Of a DNA stretch of 64,000 bases, positions 51,001-59,599 are shown in pieces. The stretch is from the NCBI RefSeq assembly GCF_024213555.1, contig NZ_JANAVO010000001.1, forward strand, positions 1,798,001 through 1,862,000, written 5' to 3'. Every line of letters starts with the position of its first letter. Within the stretch, counting starts at the first letter, position 1. The translations under genes and the position numbers were made by a program. Below the pieces are notes generated by a model that saw only the letters and a list, made by a program, of their open reading frames with translations, ran no database searches and was not told the origin of the DNA. This DNA is from Allokutzneria sp. A3M-2-11 16. Lineage in GTDB: Bacteria; Actinomycetota; Actinomycetes; Mycobacteriales; Pseudonocardiaceae.

Positions 51001-51727
51001 CGAGCGCGTCTGGGGCTACTCCGAGGAGAGGGACTGGCGCGCTGTCGGACTGGACCGGCTCGCCACGACCGTGGAGTCCGTGCAGGTCGACGGCGGCAAG
51101 GTGATCGTCCGCAGCACCGTCGCCGCGCCCGGGGTCACCGACGCCTCGTTCGCGCAGACCGTGCGCTACGAGGTGGACTCCGCGGGCACGATCCGGCTCG
51201 CCACCGACGTGGTGCCGCAGGGGCGGATGCGGAAGCTGCCCTACCTGCCACGGATCGGCACCGCGCTCGGAGTGCCCGACCACTTCGAACGTTTCTCCTG
51301 GTACGGGCGCCACAAGGAGAGCTACAGCGACCGCAAGGACGGCACGCCGATCGGGGTCTGGACGGGAACCGTCAAGGACGAACAGCGGGGCTACGACAAG
51401 CCGCAGGAGCACGGCAACCACACCGACACGCGCTGGGCGCTGCTGACCGACGGCCGCACCGGGGGCCTGCTGGTGACCGGGACCAACGACGTGGCCGTGA
51501 GCAGCTACGACGACACCGAGCGGGCGGAGTACCCGTTCCAGCGGCAGCGCAACGCGGGCTGGACCACGCTGCACGCCGGGCACGCCGCGAGCGGGGTCGG
51601 CGACACCCCGAACGCGCTGTTACCGCAGTACAGAGTGGTCGCCGACCGCGACTACCGGTACGAACTGGTGCTGCGGCCGCTGGCCCGCGACGAGGTCCGG
51701 ACGGGCCTGCCGCGCCAATCCAGGTGA
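48074..51727 (+). CDS. Secreted glycoside hydrolase family 2 beta-galactosidase with LamG insert
   Basis: The 1217-residue precursor has a signal peptide (SVFLTVLSSALIAAGATPSVSA), a GH2 sugar-binding jelly roll, Ig-like domain and TIM barrel. The acid/base Glu469 is in DTGNEAG and the nucleophile Glu534 in GEYAHAQGNSLGNF, as in LacZ. A LamG/concanavalin-like domain (about residues 595-775, LTLDAWVKPAAWRGTMTMIAKGDHQYAL, VLDDVRIYDRALSPEQL) is inserted between the barrel and the C-terminal beta-galactosidase small-chain domain. It likely removes galactose from external polysaccharides. GGAGG precedes ATG 48074. Confidence 0.92.
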   Translation: MRSVFLTVLSSALIAAGATPSVSAAPDLDVYSYLENPKITGEGQEPHHAELLPYADRAAAVRGDERTPFTRSLDGDWKIKMADLPERVPAGFHAAGYDVRDWRTVRVPHTWQTDGLDHPIFRNIAEEIVPDTPPKVPRDVNPTAAYAKDFDLPADWAGKRTFLRFEGTTSSYFVWVNGRRVGYDQGGYTPAEFDITDALKPGRNRLAVQVHRWAAGAYLEDVDQWRFAGIFRSVWLYATPTTAIRDVTVHTDLDANYRDARLDAKVELAGKLGGHVVAASLHDASGREVAKTSARADQAELTLSMPVANPAKWTDETPNLYTLVLEYAGHITSETVGFREITIADKQLLVNGKRVLFKGVNRAETDPDHGRHQPRDKQLRDVKLLKDLHVNAVRTSHYPSDPHFYDLADKHGLWIDDEVDIETHSREDCPSKCLADKPEWQDAFLERFVAMVERDKNRPSVFMWDTGNEAGLGAAHFKMAEWAKRNAPGRPLYHQSNSPDGDAPFADVWGPRYPDPARHAEQGRKTTKPVIMGEYAHAQGNSLGNFREFWEAIRANPALQGGFIWDWAEQNLMLPLRIAPDSSPSRIMAHLSGMPELVDGRRGKALSMSGLDDFVEVYRDRRLDITGLLTLDAWVKPAAWRGTMTMIAKGDHQYALKLKNEKTLEFHVHGGGAWHTVYAPVPADFYGNWHRVSGTYDGSVLRLFLNGKQVGETAWAGRIDNTAFPVNIGRNPELHQDFNGRMSHGVLDDVRIYDRALSPEQLAADPIDKAVLALDFDRLEERGRYSSYGAHQSGADGLINTDRTLQPETAQLAWVHQPLRFAFADNQVAITNEQLFAAVHGKELRWRITEGARVVREGGQALRVEPGQTVRVGVPVIANPADVERKLTVEVVEPGGRIFAHDQFAAGGKVVPGAAPPPAGGPAKVTQTGDSVVLSGDRFRYTVDKHTGTLTSMNAEGTELLKQGPRLDAWRAPIDNERVWGYSEERDWRAVGLDRLATTVESVQVDGGKVIVRSTVAAPGVTDASFAQTVRYEVDSAGTIRLATDVVPQGRMRKLPYLPRIGTALGVPDHFERFSWYGRHKESYSDRKDGTPIGVWTGTVKDEQRGYDKPQEHGNHTDTRWALLTDGRTGGLLVTGTNDVAVSSYDDTERAEYPFQRQRNAGWTTLHAGHAASGVGDTPNALLPQYRVVADRDYRYELVLRPLARDEVRTGLPRQSR

Positions 51728-51836
51728 CCCCGCCCACAGATATCCCCCATTCGGGTGGTATCTAGAGCGCTTGCCCGAGCCGATTTACGACAGAGGGGCT
51801 TAGCCACAGCCTTCGATCGGCGGAAGGTGCGCAGCC

Positions 51837-52694
51837 ATGACCGTGCAGATGGATTCCGCGGCGGCACCGACCACCCCCGCAGTGTGGGACGAACTCGTCT
51901 CGGAGCTGCCCGTGGGGCTGGTGTTGCAGGACGAGCGGGGCGACGTGCTCGCGGCGAATCGGCTGGCTGGCTCCCTGCTCGGACTGAGCCGGGCGGAGTT
52001 GCTCTCCGGCAAGCGCCCGGACGGCTGGCGGACCTTCGACGACTCCGGCGCCCCGCTGCCCAAGCCCAGCGAACTCAGCGCACAGGTGCTGCGGACCGGC
52101 GCCCAGCTCTCGCTCGCCGTGCTGGTCGAGCACGCCGGGCTGCCGCACACCCGGCTGTGGGTGGAGTTCACCCCGGTCCGGCATCGCGGCCGCGGCTGCG
52201 TGCTGATCCAGCTCAACCCGGTGCACGACGACATGCCGCACAGCAGGGGACTGCTGGACTCGCTGACCGGGCTGCCCGGCCGCGCGCTGCTGCTCGACCG
52301 CCTCCAGCAGGCCCTGACCAGGGCGCGCACCCTCGGCACGCTGGCCACGCTGGTGCTGGTGGACGTGCACCACCTGGCCAAGGTCAACGCGGAGTACGGC
52401 TTCGACAAGGGCGACGAGCTGCTGGCGGTGCTCGGCGGCAGGCTCAGGGCGGGCGTGCGCGCCGACCACACCGTCGCCCGCTACGGCGGGGACGAGTTCG
52501 CGGTGGTCGCCGAGCACCCGAACGGCGACGGCGCGGCCATCGCCGACCGCATCCGCGAACTGGCGGAACGCCCGGTTCGCATGGGCAAGGGCCGCGCACT
52601 GCGACCGGAACTGCGCGTTTCCTGGGTGACCAGCGACGGCAAGGCACCGCTTCTCTCGGTTCTCGACTGCGTCGAAAAGCGCCTCCACCACTGA
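51837..52694 (+). CDS. PAS-GGDEF protein, likely diguanylate cyclase
   Basis: The 285-residue soluble protein has an N-terminal PAS-like domain (VSELPVGLVLQDERGDVLAANRLAGSLLGLSRAELLS) and a GGDEF domain (DSLTGLPGRALLLDRLQQAL, VLVDVHHLAKVNAEYGFDKGDELLAVL, ARYGGDEFAVVAE). The active-site loop is intact, so it should make cyclic di-GMP. The inhibitory RxxD site before the loop reads RADH, so feedback inhibition may be absent. ATG 51837. The PAS ligand is unknown. Confidence 0.85.
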   Translation: MTVQMDSAAAPTTPAVWDELVSELPVGLVLQDERGDVLAANRLAGSLLGLSRAELLSGKRPDGWRTFDDSGAPLPKPSELSAQVLRTGAQLSLAVLVEHAGLPHTRLWVEFTPVRHRGRGCVLIQLNPVHDDMPHSRGLLDSLTGLPGRALLLDRLQQALTRARTLGTLATLVLVDVHHLAKVNAEYGFDKGDELLAVLGGRLRAGVRADHTVARYGGDEFAVVAEHPNGDGAAIADRIRELAERPVRMGKGRALRPELRVSWVTSDGKAPLLSVLDCVEKRLHH

Positions 52695-52750
52695 CGCTTT
52701 TCTCCACTTCCGGGTCACGCCCTGGGAAAACACTCCGAATAAAGAACACG

Positions 52751-52788
52751 ACGAAGCCGGGAAGCGATTTCGCTTCCCGGCTTCGTCT
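52751..52788. terminator. Bidirectional terminator
   Basis: GACGAAGCCGGGAAGCGA and its complement (52751-52768, 52771-52788) form a near-perfect hairpin between the convergent PAS-GGDEF and chaplin-like genes. Confidence 0.9.
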
Positions 52789-52856
52789 ATTGGAATCGGA
52801 AGTGCTCAGGTGTTCCTCGATGCACCCACATGTTCAAGGAACACCCGGGAGGTGGG

Positions 52857-55800
52857 TCAGCCCTTCAGGCCACCCAGGCCACCGACCAGGCCACCGCCGT
52901 TGACCAGGCCGGTCACCATCGAGGTGTCGATGGTGTTCAGCGCCGGAGCGTCGAACGCGCGGCCCTGAGCGGCACCCGGGGTGGGCAGCTGCGCGGCGGG
53001 CAGCTTCGGCAGCTTGCCGAGCTGACCGGTGGGCAGCAGCTTGGTCAGGCTGCCCAGGTCACCCAGGCCGGGGGTGGCGCTACGCGCGGCACCGGCGGTG
53101 GGCAGCTTCGGCAGCGAGGAGAGGCTGGGCAGCTCGGCGGCCTTCAGCAGGCCCCCGCCCAGCGCCTCGTCGGTCACCGGCAGCGAGAAGGCAGCGCCCT
53201 GCTCGCCAGCGGAGACGGCGGTGGCGCGAGTGCCCTCGGCCAGAGCCTCACCGAACACCTCGATGGGCAGGTCGAAGATCGCGGCCTCGCCCGCGACCGG
53301 CAGCAGGGCGTTGACGCCCGACAAGCCGCCGCCCTCGGCACCGCTGGTCACACCGGTGCCACCGGCCACCGTGGTGACCGCGTTGCTGCCGGTGCCGTCG
53401 GTCACGGCCAGGCCGGACACGGCGTCGCCGACGACCTCACCGGCAACGGCGGCCGGAACCTGGGCGATGATGCCCGAGAACGAGCCGTTGTCGCCCGCGG
53501 TGACGTAGTCGCCACCGGAGACGGCCGCGGCGTCGCCGACGGCCAGCGCGTCGGAGGTGCCCCCGACCGAGCCGGCAACGCCGTCAGCCTGCACGATCGG
53601 CGCCAGCGGCGCGGTGATGATGTCGCCACCGAGGAAGCTGGTCACGCCGTTGGTGGCGGTGGAGCCACCGGCCGCCGAGGAGGTCACGTTGTCCGCGACG
53701 CCCGAGGTGTTGGCGATGAAGCCCACGCCGTCGCCGAACACCTGGCCGGTGCCCGCGATCGGGAGGGACGCGACGGTGCCGTTGAGGGTGCCGTGCACGC
53801 CGCTGGTCACGTTGTCGCCGCCGGCCACCGAGGAGGTGGTGTTGGTGGCGGTGCCGTCGTAGTTGCCGCCGACGCCGATGCCGTCACCGAACGCCTGGAC
53901 CGGCAGGGCCACCGCGCCGTCGACGATGTCGCCAGCGATACCGCCGTTGTCACCAACGGTGGTGTTGTCGCCCGCGGTGCTCACCTCGGTGGTGTTGTCC
54001 GCGGTGCCCTCGACGTTGTTGGTCAGGCCGAGGCCGGTGCCGAACAGCTGCACCGGGCCGGAGACGCGGCCCGCGCCGATGACGCCGGTGATGACACCGT
54101 CGGTGCCGTCGGTGGTGACGTCGCCACCAGCGGTGGAGGCGGTGTCGTTGGTGGCGTCGGCCTCACCGACGACGATCCAGCCGAGCGAGTTGCCGAAGCC
54201 CTGGACGGGCAGCGCGACCGGGGTGTGCACCGCGTTGCCCGAGATGCCGCCGTCAACGCCGTTGGCCTTGACGTCGTCACCGGCGATGACCTTGTCGCAG
54301 TTCTCCGCGACGGCCTCGGTGTGCGCGATCCAGCCACCGGAGTTGCCGAACAGGCCGATCGGGCCCGCGACGGGCACGGACACGGCGTTGCCGCTGCCCA
54401 GCGCGTCGTCGTCGTCAGCGGAGACCTCGCCACCGGCGTGCGTGGTGGTGCTGTCGGTGCTGACCGCGTCGGAGTTGACGATCCAGCCGGGGGCGTTGCC
54501 GTCGAGGTCGATCGGCAGCGCGAGGGAGCCCTGCACGGCGTCGCCGGAGACCAGCGAGTCGTTGCCGCGGGTGCCGACGAAGCCACCGGCACCGTGGGTG
54601 CCCTGGTCAGCGACCTGAGCGTCGGTGTTGGCGATCCAGCCACCGGAGTTGCCGGCCACCGAGGCGGGCAGCGCGACCGGGACGCTGGGCAGCAGGCCGG
54701 AGAGCAGCGAGTCGTCGCCCAGGGTGTAGCTGTTGCCACCGGCACCGGTGGTGGTGTTCTGCTCGTGGTACGAGTCGGCGTTCACGACCCAGCCGGCCGC
54801 GTTGCCGATGAGCTGCGCGGACGGGGCCAGCGGCACGTCGACGACCGAGCCGGAGCCCATGCTCTCGGAGCCGTTGGTGTGCGTGGTGCCCGCGGCCTCC
54901 GAGAAGGACTCGGTCGCGCTGTCGGAGTCGGTGTTGGCGCCGAGCGCGCCACCCGAGTTGCCCGAGGCCACCGCGTCGGCGGCGATCGGCGCCTGGATGA
55001 CGTTGCCGCCCAGCAGCGAGTCGAGACCGTTGGTGTCGCGGTCGCCGTTGGCCACGGCGGTCGCCGAGGTGGTGCCGTTGGTGTCGGAGGTCCCGACCAG
55101 GCCACCCAGCGCGTTGTTGTTCAGCTCGACCGGCAGGGCGATCGGGGCGTGCCCGATGTTGCCCGAGACGGTGCCGTCCTCGCCGGTGGTGGCGGCGTCG
55201 CCGCTCACGTCGGCCGAGATGTCGGACTGGTTGTTGGCCTCGGCAACGCCGGCGAGGACGCCGACCGCGTTGCCCGAGCCCTGGATCGGCAGCGCGAGGG
55301 CGGGCTTGACGACGTTGCCCGAGAGCGAGCCCTCTTCGCCACTGGTGGTGACGGAGCTGCCCGACTGCACGTCGGTGCTGGAGGTGTTCCAGGTGGTGGC
55401 CGAGCCGACCGCGGCGAGCGCGTTGCCGGTCAGCTGCACCGGAACGACGGCGTCGGCGTCGACGACGTTGCCCGCGAGGCCCTGGTGGGTCCCGTCGGTG
55501 ACCATCACCTCGGTGTTGTTGTGGCTGTAGGACGACTCGTTCTCGACCTCGACGTTGTCACCGAGGGCGATCGCGTTGCCGGAGATGTCGACCGGGATGA
55601 TCACATCGGCGTCGACCTTGTTCGACCGCAGCGGGTCGGTGCCGCCGTCGGCCTTCGAGGCCTTCTTGTTCGGCCCGTAGGACTTGCGGTCGGCCTTCTT
55701 GGCGTCCGCGTCGGCGCTCATGCCGGCGGTCGCGCCGCCCATGAGGCCGGACAGGTCCACCGTGATCGGCTTGACGACGTCGGGCAGATCGGTCTGGCCG

Positions 55801-55985
55801 AAGAGCGGGAGGCCGACCGCGTTGTTCTGCGCCTTGAAGTCGATCGTGAACTTGCCGCCGAGCGGGGTGGTGGGGGCGTCGGGGTTGACCTGCGCCTCAC
55901 CGGCCTGCGCGATACCGGCACCCAGGATGAACATCCCACCGGTCAGCAGCGCAGCCTTCATGCCACGCTTCGCCCAGGAATGCAT
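52857..55985 (-). CDS. Giant secreted protein of about 16 chaplin-like repeats
   Basis: The 1042-residue precursor has a signal peptide (KAALLTGGMFILGAGIAQA) and about 16 repeats of roughly 50 residues. Each holds a segment like SGNAVxxPVALPVQxFGNSxGWI followed by an Asx/Ser/Thr/Gly-rich spacer, clearly related to the chaplin motif (GNLVQVPVxVPVxVCGN). The paired cysteines of chaplins are missing; only one Cys was seen (AENCDK). The C-terminus is Leu/Pro/Gly-rich (LPSLSSLPKLPTAG). It probably forms a beta-rich, amyloid-like surface layer. AAGGAG precedes ATG 55985. The downstream end has a strong terminator. Confidence 0.82.
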   Translation of the reverse strand: MHSWAKRGMKAALLTGGMFILGAGIAQAGEAQVNPDAPTTPLGGKFTIDFKAQNNAVGLPLFGQTDLPDVVKPITVDLSGLMGGATAGMSADADAKKADRKSYGPNKKASKADGGTDPLRSNKVDADVIIPVDISGNAIALGDNVEVENESSYSHNNTEVMVTDGTHQGLAGNVVDADAVVPVQLTGNALAAVGSATTWNTSSTDVQSGSSVTTSGEEGSLSGNVVKPALALPIQGSGNAVGVLAGVAEANNQSDISADVSGDAATTGEDGTVSGNIGHAPIALPVELNNNALGGLVGTSDTNGTTSATAVANGDRDTNGLDSLLGGNVIQAPIAADAVASGNSGGALGANTDSDSATESFSEAAGTTHTNGSESMGSGSVVDVPLAPSAQLIGNAAGWVVNADSYHEQNTTTGAGGNSYTLGDDSLLSGLLPSVPVALPASVAGNSGGWIANTDAQVADQGTHGAGGFVGTRGNDSLVSGDAVQGSLALPIDLDGNAPGWIVNSDAVSTDSTTTHAGGEVSADDDDALGSGNAVSVPVAGPIGLFGNSGGWIAHTEAVAENCDKVIAGDDVKANGVDGGISGNAVHTPVALPVQGFGNSLGWIVVGEADATNDTASTAGGDVTTDGTDGVITGVIGAGRVSGPVQLFGTGLGLTNNVEGTADNTTEVSTAGDNTTVGDNGGIAGDIVDGAVALPVQAFGDGIGVGGNYDGTATNTTSSVAGGDNVTSGVHGTLNGTVASLPIAGTGQVFGDGVGFIANTSGVADNVTSSAAGGSTATNGVTSFLGGDIITAPLAPIVQADGVAGSVGGTSDALAVGDAAAVSGGDYVTAGDNGSFSGIIAQVPAAVAGEVVGDAVSGLAVTDGTGSNAVTTVAGGTGVTSGAEGGGLSGVNALLPVAGEAAIFDLPIEVFGEALAEGTRATAVSAGEQGAAFSLPVTDEALGGGLLKAAELPSLSSLPKLPTAGAARSATPGLGDLGSLTKLLPTGQLGKLPKLPAAQLPTPGAAQGRAFDAPALNTIDTSMVTGLVNGGGLVGGLGGLKG

Positions 55986-56210
55986 GTGGATCTCCTTCTG
56001 GTTGTCCCCTGAATTCGGGGGTTATGAGGCGGGTGGCTGGACGCTGTCGCGTCGGGGCAAACAGCCACCCATGTCTTGGGGGTGATGGGCGGATGCCCAC
56101 CGGGCTGTTGGCGCGGCCACTGGCGAAGGAGAAGACGAGCGCACACGAGGGCGTCAGAAGACTGACCCGGCGGCGCAGGCGTTCAACCTGTCGCTGGCCG
56201 CGCGGGGAAT

Positions 56211-57005
56211 TCAGTCAGGAGTGGTGCCGGGCTGCTTGGCAGTCGCGGCGGCCATGCGGTGGAGAGCAGCGGCGCTCAGCGCCTGTCCACGCACGACGAG
56301 GTTGTGGGCGGCCGAAAGGAAACCACCCACGTTGAAGCCACCGGTACCGGGTCCGTCGTGCGGGCACGAGCAGGAACCGCCGGGAATCTGCACGGGCGCG
56401 GAGGGCAGCGGGTAACGCGGCCCCTCGTCCTCGCCCGGCTGGGGGCGCTCGGTGTCGCCCGCCGCGGGACCGTGGTTGACCACGGCCGGGGGCAGGTCCA
56501 CCGGGTGCCCGGCGTCGTTCTTCGCCGGTCCGCCGGTCTTGGGCGGAGCGGCCGGGTCGCCCTGGGGCGTCCCGGCGTCCTGGGCGGTGGCGGCGGAGCG
56601 GGCGGAGCCCGAACCGGTCAGCACCGACTCCAGCACGGCGGTGGGAACGTCGATCAGGTTGTGCTGCTTGGGCTTGAGCAGCCCGGCCAGTCCCTCGACG
56701 GCACCGTTGAGCGCGTTGTCGTCATCCTGCACGGCGAGGCTGCGAGCCTTGCTGGGCGCGGAGACGATCTGCTCGACCACGGTGGCGACGGTGGACTCGG
56801 TGGCGTCCGCGACCGGCTTGGCGGTGTCGGCGATCGAGTCGACGACGCCGTCCAGGGGCGCGGGGAGCAGCGGAGCGTCGGCAGCGGCGGCGGTGCCCGA
56901 GGCGACCAGCCAGCCGGTGGCAGCGGTACCGGCGACCAGGAGCGCACGGGTCAGCAGCCGACGCACTCGGCCACCCCCCGTGTTCGCGCTCTGGTTGCTG
57001 GTCAC
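56211..57005 (-). CDS. Secreted Pro/Ala-rich protein beside the chaplin-like gene
   Basis: The 264-residue precursor has a signal peptide (RRLLTRALLVAGTAATGWLVASGTAAAAD), a helical N-terminal part (LDGVVDSIADTAKPVADATESTVATVVEQI), a disordered Pro/Gly linker and a short CSC motif (GGSCSCPHDG) near the end. No known family is recognised; similar secreted proteins in this order often sit beside chaplin-type genes. GTG 57005 follows GGAGG. It lies upstream of the giant repeat gene on the same strand (225-bp gap), so joint use in the cell surface is plausible. Confidence 0.75.
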   Translation of the reverse strand: MTSNQSANTGGGRVRRLLTRALLVAGTAATGWLVASGTAAAADAPLLPAPLDGVVDSIADTAKPVADATESTVATVVEQIVSAPSKARSLAVQDDDNALNGAVEGLAGLLKPKQHNLIDVPTAVLESVLTGSGSARSAATAQDAGTPQGDPAAPPKTGGPAKNDAGHPVDLPPAVVNHGPAAGDTERPQPGEDEGPRYPLPSAPVQIPGGSCSCPHDGPGTGGFNVGGFLSAAHNLVVRGQALSAAALHRMAAATAKQPGTTPD

Positions 57006-57260
57006 GTTCTGCCTCCGCCGGTTTAAGACTGTGTGTCGTTGTTGACGAGCTGAACTCTGTCAGGCCGACAACGCCGAAAGCGAGTAGCGCAGCGCTTTAT
57101 GCCACCATCGGGTTAATAGGCACTTGTGGTCCACGTCACGCGATTTCTCGAACTCATCGCGCAACCCCATTTGGAATTCGCAGGTGATCAACATTGCTCG
57201 AAGCAGGTATTTCGAGGCGCCGAACAAAGGTTGTCTAGGTTAATTTCTCCAGACACATTT

Positions 57261-59477
57261 CTAGCTCCGTTTCAACACCCGCGTCGCGCCCGCCGCCACC
57301 GTGGTCGCCAGCACCCAGCCCAGGGCCACCAGACCACCGGAAACCCACTGGGACTGGCCGGTGAAGGCCCACATGTTGTCCTGGCCCAGGTTGACGATCG
57401 GCAGCAGCAGGTCGGCCGAGACCAGCCACGGGTTCCACTCGGGGTTCTGCCCGTCGTCCAGCTTCTTCATCGGGTGGTCGTCGAACCACAGGCCGCCGCC
57501 CAGCCAGAACAGCGCGATCCAGATCATCGCCAGCCAGGGCCGGTACCCGTAGCCGACCGTGCACTCCTGGATCAGCCCCCAGAGCTTGCCCGCCAGGCCC
57601 AGCTCCCAGTGCCGCCTGCGCTGCTTCTCCAGCAGCACCCGCACCGCGCGCTCCTCGTGCCCGGAGCGCCGGTAGAAGGTGGCGAACAGGTCGTAGGGGC
57701 CGGGCGCGAAGTCCGGGATGACCCGCCGCAGCCACTTCACCCTGGTCCGGACGCTGACCTCGGGCGTCGCGGTGATCGCCTCGAACCGGAAGTCCTCCAG
57801 CTCCACGCCGCCGGTGGACGCCCACAGGAACTCCCCGTCGGTCACCGAGACCGCCGTCGCCCTGGTCAGGACCACCTTCCCGGCGGGCGGCTCGGCGAAG
57901 CGCACCACGAGCTGCTGCGCGGACAGGCCGTAGGCGTTCAACGCGATGCGGGCCTCCTCGCTGCCCAGCACGGAGCCGGTGAAGCTGGCCATCTTGTGCA
58001 CCTCGACCAGGCGCACGCGGACTCCGCCGCTGGCCACGAACCCGTGCGTGCACAACAGGTCCTTGCCGACCATGGCCACGCGCGCGTCCAGCGACGGCTT
58101 GAGCGAACCGTCCGGTCGCAGGCGGGGCTTGGTCAGGTGCGCGCCGGTGCAGTCCAGGGTCGAGCCGATGTTGGCGTTCTGCAGCCGGATCGAGCCCGTC
58201 GCGCGGATGTGCCGGAGGAACAGGGTGCCGCCGATGTCCAGCCGGTCGGCGAACAGCGAGTCGATGCCGGGGCCGTGCAGGTGGACCCCGGAGAGGCTGG
58301 CGCTGCCGCGCACCTTCGCGTCGACGAGCCGGACCTGCCCGTAGGCGCACATCGGGCCGTTGCGCTCGCCGGCCGCGGCCTCGTCCTCCCCGCCGACGCC
58401 ACGGGCCTCCAGGTCGCCGCCGACCTCGATGCCATCGGCGATGAAGGCGAGCGGAACGCGCTGCACCGGTTTGATGCCCTGCTCGGCGAGCCCGGCGACC
58501 GACTCCTCCTCGCCGAGGCAGGAGCCGGAGAGCCTGAGGTAGCCGCCGAGCGTGGCGTTCGGCAGGCGGACGGAGCCGGACGCGGTGAAGCCGCTGTCCA
58601 TCTCCACGTTGCCGTCGACCTGGATGCGGTCCGCGACAAGGGAAGCCGTCGTATCGGCCATGCCGCGCGGCATCACCAGGACCTGGTGGTCGAGTGCCTG
58701 CGGGATGCGCAGCCGGGCGCCGGAGAACACCGCGTCGCCGCCGACCCGCGCTCCCGCGAGCACGACACGGCCCTCGGTGGTGAACCGCCCACCGTCGCTG
58801 TCGCAGAACAGGTTCCCGGCGACGACGACACCGGAAGCCTCCAGGGCGTCGCCGTCCGGATGGGCCAGGTAGGCACCACCGAGGTGGATGCTGCCGCCGA
58901 TGTTGGCCCCGCGTAAGCGCACCTCGCCGGTCGCGCGCATCGCGGTGGCCTGCAACGAACCGGAGATGTTCAGCCGGGCGCCGAGCAGCGCGTGCCCCTG
59001 CGGGCCGCGCAGCACCGCGCCCGCCAGCCGCAGGGTGCCCTGCACCGTGCCGTCGGTGAGGTCGAGGCAGCCGTCGCAGGTGAACCCGGCCTCCAGCACC
59101 AGATCGCTGTCCACCCGGAGGTTCTTGCCCTTGAGCCCCGGCATCCGCGAACCCGGCAGCCGCAGCCCGGCCAGCTGCGCCATCCGCACGTCGAGCTGGT
59201 TGGTGAACACGCAGTCGGCCAGCTCGACCAGGTAGGCGACCTTGACCGACTCCAGGTTCAGCGAGCCGGTGACCCGGGCGCCGGAGAGCCGCAGCGCGGG
59301 CACACCGGTGACCTTGACGCGGTAGAGATCGGTCAGCAGCGCGATCAGCACCGCGGCCCTGACCTGGCGATCGGTCTTGCCCGGCAAGGGAAGCGCGAGC
59401 CGGTCCCCGGTCCCGAAAGCCCTGCACACCTCGCGTTCGGCCTCGGTGAGATCCGAGGGTTTGACGTACTCGCCCAC
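57261..59477 (-). CDS. Large membrane protein with beta-helix-like repeats
   Basis: The 738-residue protein has a short helical N-terminal domain, then some 500 residues of repeating hydrophobic/glycine strands (LRLSGARVTGSLNLESVKV, VRLRGANIGGSIHLGGAYL, ADRIQVDGNVEMDSGFTASGSVRLPNATLGGYLRLSGS) suggesting a right-handed beta-helix, and a C-terminal region with two or three hydrophobic helices (PWLAMIWIALFWLGGGLW, GLVALGWVLATTVAAGA). Relatives in Streptomyces are sometimes labelled membrane-associated oxidoreductase, but no cofactor motif is seen. GTG 59477 follows GGAGG. Function unknown. Confidence 0.8.
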   Translation of the reverse strand: MGEYVKPSDLTEAEREVCRAFGTGDRLALPLPGKTDRQVRAAVLIALLTDLYRVKVTGVPALRLSGARVTGSLNLESVKVAYLVELADCVFTNQLDVRMAQLAGLRLPGSRMPGLKGKNLRVDSDLVLEAGFTCDGCLDLTDGTVQGTLRLAGAVLRGPQGHALLGARLNISGSLQATAMRATGEVRLRGANIGGSIHLGGAYLAHPDGDALEASGVVVAGNLFCDSDGGRFTTEGRVVLAGARVGGDAVFSGARLRIPQALDHQVLVMPRGMADTTASLVADRIQVDGNVEMDSGFTASGSVRLPNATLGGYLRLSGSCLGEEESVAGLAEQGIKPVQRVPLAFIADGIEVGGDLEARGVGGEDEAAAGERNGPMCAYGQVRLVDAKVRGSASLSGVHLHGPGIDSLFADRLDIGGTLFLRHIRATGSIRLQNANIGSTLDCTGAHLTKPRLRPDGSLKPSLDARVAMVGKDLLCTHGFVASGGVRVRLVEVHKMASFTGSVLGSEEARIALNAYGLSAQQLVVRFAEPPAGKVVLTRATAVSVTDGEFLWASTGGVELEDFRFEAITATPEVSVRTRVKWLRRVIPDFAPGPYDLFATFYRRSGHEERAVRVLLEKQRRRHWELGLAGKLWGLIQECTVGYGYRPWLAMIWIALFWLGGGLWFDDHPMKKLDDGQNPEWNPWLVSADLLLPIVNLGQDNMWAFTGQSQWVSGGLVALGWVLATTVAAGATRVLKRS

Positions 59478-59599
59478 GCGTTCCTCCGCCCCCTGCTGGT
59501 CAGTCCCGATCTCACCCGTTCGACGACCTTGTGTGAAGGGTGGGTTCCAACCCGTGATGAGCGGACGCGGCGGCGTGATTGGCACTACCGTCTTGGTAC

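Noticed and set aside
52830-56012. A 1060-residue open frame on the plus strand opposite the chaplin-like gene
   Set aside because: It is an antisense shadow of the repetitive GC-rich gene; it lacks a ribosome site and shows composition typical of shadow frames (Gly/Arg/Val/Asp monotony).
57261-59477. Oxidoreductase label for the beta-helix-like membrane protein
   Set aside because: No nucleotide-binding, flavin, heme or Fe-S motif is visible, so only a structural description is given.
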